Below are positions 5,701 to 7,562 of a stretch of DNA of 7,562 bases, one piece after another. Positions within the stretch are counted from its first letter, which is position 1. Every line of letters begins with the position of its first letter. The position numbers and the translations under genes were made by a program. The notes under the pieces are model-generated. The model did not search any database. It was not told the origin of the DNA and saw nothing but the letters and a program-made list of their open reading frames with translations. The stretch lies in contig CANHTE010000052.1 in NCBI GenBank assembly GCA_947462945.1, positions 1-7,562 of the forward strand. Direction: 5' to 3'. This DNA comes from Acetobacteraceae bacterium. Its GTDB lineage: Bacteria; Pseudomonadota; Alphaproteobacteria; Acetobacterales; Acetobacteraceae.

Positions 5701-5739
5701 CTGATTCACGCTTTTGGTGAAAGAACCAAAAGCGATCAG
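5701..5739. repeat. Strong interrupted inverted repeat upstream of the SDR gene
   Basis: CGCTTTTGGT (5709-5718) and ACCAAAAGCG (5725-5734) form a perfect 10-bp dyad around GAAAGA. Outside a 3-base bulge (TCA, 5706-5708) the stem continues with CTGAT (5701-5705) pairing with ATCAG (5735-5739), for 15 pairs in total. It lies 26 bases upstream of the SDR start codon (minus strand) and after the tctA terminator. It could be a regulator binding site, an mRNA leader hairpin, or a dispersed repeat. A GANTC site (GATTC, 5703-5707), the sequence methylated by CcrM in alphaproteobacteria, lies in the left arm. Confidence 0.8.
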
Positions 5740-5748
5740 GCCCTTACG

Positions 5749-5779
5749 AAAAACGCCGCGGAGGTTGCCCTCCGCGGCG
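5749..5779 (-). terminator. Rho-independent terminator after tctA
   Basis: Read on the minus strand, CGCCGCGGAGG (5779-5769) and CCTCCGCGGCG (5764-5754) form a perfect 11-bp stem around GCAA, followed by TTTTT (5753-5749). It begins 22 bases after the tctA stop, which suggests that the tct transcript ends before the SDR gene, at least partly. Confidence 0.9.
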
Positions 5780-5801
5780 CGTTTCGGGAAGGGTGCCCAG
5801 C

Positions 5802-7304
5802 CTATTCGGCCAGGGCCTTGTCCTTGCCCTTGCGGATATTCGGCACGAGCATCAGGGCCAGCGCGAAGGCGGCGATGCCCAGCATGGTCGCCGAGATCGG
5901 GCGCTGGATGAACACCGCCCAATCGCCGCGCGACAGCAGCATGGCGCGGCGCAGATGCTCCTCCATCATCGGTCCCAGCACGAAACCGATGAGCAGGGGC
6001 GCGGGCTCCAGCTTCAGCTTGCTGCACATGTAGCCGAAGACGGTGAACAGCACGGTCATGTACACGTCGAACACATTGTTGTTCAGCGAGTACACGCCGA
6101 TGCAGCAGAACACGAGGATCGAGGGGTAGAGGAAGCGGTAGGGCACCTGCAACAGCTTCACCCACATGCCGATCATCGGCAGGTTGATGACGAGCAGCAT
6201 GAGGTTGCCAACCCACATCGAGGCGATGAGGCCCCAGAACAGGTCGGGCTGGGCTTCCACCATGCGGGGGCCAGGCTGGATGCCCTGGATGATCAGGGCG
6301 CCCACCATCAGCGCCATCACGGCGTTGGAGGGAATGCCCAGCGTCAGCAGCGGGATGAAGCTGGTCTGCGCTGCGGCGTTGTTGGCGGCTTCCGGACCGG
6401 CGACGCCCTCGATGGCGCCCTGGCCGAACAAATGCCGGCCCTTCGACATCTTCCGCTCCATCATGTAGGAGCCAAAGGCCGCAAGGGAGGCGCCGCCACC
6501 CGGCAGAATGCCCAGGAAGGAGCCGACGACGGTGCCGCGCAGCACGGCTGGCGTGGCCCGCTTGAACTCCTCCTTGGTCAGCCAGAGCGAGCCCACCTTG
6601 GAACTGAGCACCGAGCGCGATTCGGGGCGCTCCAGGTTCAGCACGATTTCCGCGATGCCGAACATGCCCATGGCGATGGGCACGAAGCCGATGCCGTCAG
6701 ACAATTCGGGAATACCGAAGGTGAAGCGCTGCTGGCCGGTCTGCACGTCGGTGCCAACCAGGCCAAGTGCCACACCCAGCACCACCATGCCGACGGCCTT
6801 GATGATCGAGCCCTGCGCGAGCACGCAGGCGATGATCAAACCCAATAACATGAGGGAGAAGTAGTCAGCCGGTCCGAAACTCAAGGCCACCTGCGTCAGC
6901 AGCGGGCCGGAGGCAGCAACCAGGATGGTGGCGACCGAGCCGGCGAAGAAGGAGCCGAGCGCCGCGGTGGCCAGCGCGGCCCCCGCGCGCCCGTTGCGCG
7001 CCATCTTGTAGCCTTCCAGCGTGGTCACGACCGAACTGACCTCACCGGGCAGATTCAGCAGGATGGCCGTGGTCGAGCCACCATATTGTGCGCCGTAGAA
7101 GATGCCCGCCAGCATGATGATGGCGGTGGTGGCCGGCAGGCCGAAGGTGATGGGCAGCAGCAACGAGATCGTCGCCACCGGGCCGATGCCCGGCAACACG
7201 CCGATGGCGGTGCCGATCAGGGCGCCGAGCAGAGCGAAGCTGATGTTCTGCAGGGATAGCGCAACGCCGAAGCCATGCGCGAGGTTGGTGAGAAGAAGTT
7301 CCAT
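5802..7304 (-). CDS. tctA: Tripartite tricarboxylate transporter large membrane subunit TctA
   Basis: TctA is the large inner-membrane subunit of the secondary, solute-binding-protein-dependent tripartite tricarboxylate transporters, which take up citrate or other carboxylates using ion gradients. The 500-residue length is typical. The protein is hydrophobic throughout with about ten to twelve likely spans. Family motifs include GVLPGIGP (35-42), the stretch FYGAQYGGSTTAILLNLPGE (69-88), GILPGGGA (265-272), EGVAGPEAANNA (299-310) and LTLGIPSNAVMAL (321-333). The paired LPG motifs at 37 and 267 reflect the two-fold internal repeat of the family. The start ATG at 7304 has AGGGA 9 bases upstream. 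It follows the TctB-like gene by 23 bases, so the two are in one operon. The substrate cannot be read from the sequence; it is set mainly by the TctC binding protein, which is outside the window. Confidence 0.95.
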   Translation of the reverse strand: MELLLTNLAHGFGVALSLQNISFALLGALIGTAIGVLPGIGPVATISLLLPITFGLPATTAIIMLAGIFYGAQYGGSTTAILLNLPGEVSSVVTTLEGYKMARNGRAGAALATAALGSFFAGSVATILVAASGPLLTQVALSFGPADYFSLMLLGLIIACVLAQGSIIKAVGMVVLGVALGLVGTDVQTGQQRFTFGIPELSDGIGFVPIAMGMFGIAEIVLNLERPESRSVLSSKVGSLWLTKEEFKRATPAVLRGTVVGSFLGILPGGGASLAAFGSYMMERKMSKGRHLFGQGAIEGVAGPEAANNAAAQTSFIPLLTLGIPSNAVMALMVGALIIQGIQPGPRMVEAQPDLFWGLIASMWVGNLMLLVINLPMIGMWVKLLQVPYRFLYPSILVFCCIGVYSLNNNVFDVYMTVLFTVFGYMCSKLKLEPAPLLIGFVLGPMMEEHLRRAMLLSRGDWAVFIQRPISATMLGIAAFALALMLVPNIRKGKDKALAE

Positions 7305-7327
7305 GGTCGCTGTTCCCTATCCCGTTC

Positions 7328-7562
7328 TTAGCTCTGCGGCCACAGATTCACGCGGATATCCAATTCGTAGATGAAGACCCACCAACAGAGCACCAGCAGG
7401 AAGACCAACAGGCCTGCCACGCCCTTCTTGGTGTGCGTGTGTTCAGCGATGCAGCTGACAACGATCACGGCCGTAAGGGCCGCGAAGAAACCGCCCTTTT
7501 CCAGGATCAAGCCAAAGAGACTGACCGCGGCGCAGATGATGGCCAAGAGCTTCCAGCCGGCC
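7328..7562 (-). CDS. tctB: Tripartite tricarboxylate transporter small membrane subunit TctB, C-terminal part
   Basis: The frame is open from the right window edge to a TAA at 7328-7330, giving about 78 residues of the C-terminal part of a small membrane protein. Two to three hydrophobic segments are visible: LLAIICAAVSLFGLIL, FFAALTAVIVVSCIA and, after a short basic loop (HTHTKKG), VAGLLVFLLVLCWWVFIYEL. The ending LDIRVNLWPQS matches the usual TctB C-terminus ('LG-x-x-x-x-LWP'). TctB is poorly conserved, but its size, topology and position directly before tctA make the call secure. A TTG at 7546 is not a likely start because the frame and the hydrophobic segment continue upstream (GWKLL); the true start is outside the window. 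TctB works with TctA in the inner membrane; its exact role is unclear. Confidence 0.85.
   Translation of the reverse strand, partial: AGWKLLAIICAAVSLFGLILEKGGFFAALTAVIVVSCIAEHTHTKKGVAGLLVFLLVLCWWVFIYELDIRVNLWPQS

Noticed and set aside
5793..6848. 351-codon + strand frame opposite tctA
   Set aside because: It is very rich in His, Gln, Asp and Gly and lies antisense to an unmistakable TctA; an artefact of codon bias.
7328..7546. A complete 72-residue protein starting at a TTG at 7546
   Set aside because: The frame stays open to the window edge with TctB-like sequence upstream, so this is the truncated end of a longer gene.

Overview
The window looks like a chromosomal segment of a GC-rich alphaproteobacterium, most likely from the Rhodospirillales/Acetobacteraceae (a Roseomonas-like organism is my best guess). 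The basis is the high GC content, the gene orders leuS-lptE-holA and rpsF-rpsR-DUF2232-rplI, the alphaproteobacterial style of the LptE, S6 and DUF2232 proteins, and the presence of a tripartite tricarboxylate transporter. The taxonomic placement is inference; no rRNA gene or species marker is present.

Left part, + strand (1-2181): the 3' end of leuS (leucyl-tRNA synthetase), then lptE (outer-membrane LPS-assembly lipoprotein), whose TTG start lies inside the last codons of leuS, then holA (DNA polymerase III delta, the clamp-loader subunit) 3 bases after lptE. The three genes are packed like one transcription unit. The leuS end carries an in-frame 15-base tandem repeat. A 300-base gap (2182-2481) follows. 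It has GC-rich hairpins, a possible 15-codon arginine-rich ORF, a weak promoter candidate and the leader of the next operon.

Middle part, + strand (2482-4787): the ribosomal protein operon rpsF (S6), rpsR (S18), a DUF2232 multi-spanning membrane protein and rplI (L9), tightly spaced and closed by a strong Rho-independent terminator. S6 and S18 are partners in the small-subunit platform; L9 is in the large subunit.

The junction 4788-4922 separates convergent transcription units. It holds two copies of a roughly 36-base palindromic element in opposite orientation (BIME-like), close to the end of the minus-strand gene.

Right part, minus strand (4923-7562): read from right to left, the C-terminal part of a TctB-like small membrane subunit, complete tctA (large membrane subunit of a tripartite tricarboxylate transporter), a Rho-independent terminator, a strong interrupted inverted repeat, and an SDR-family oxidoreductase-like protein in which the usual catalytic Ser and Tyr positions appear to be Gly and His. 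The solute-binding protein TctC would be expected outside the window. The transporter may import a carboxylate that the SDR-like protein helps process, but this link is inferred only from proximity.

I see no phage, insertion sequence, CRISPR array, toxin-antitoxin pair or defence island. Most of the window is ordinary housekeeping. The items worth a second look are the inverted palindromic pair, the SDR active-site changes, the inverted repeat before the SDR gene and the coding minisatellite in leuS.
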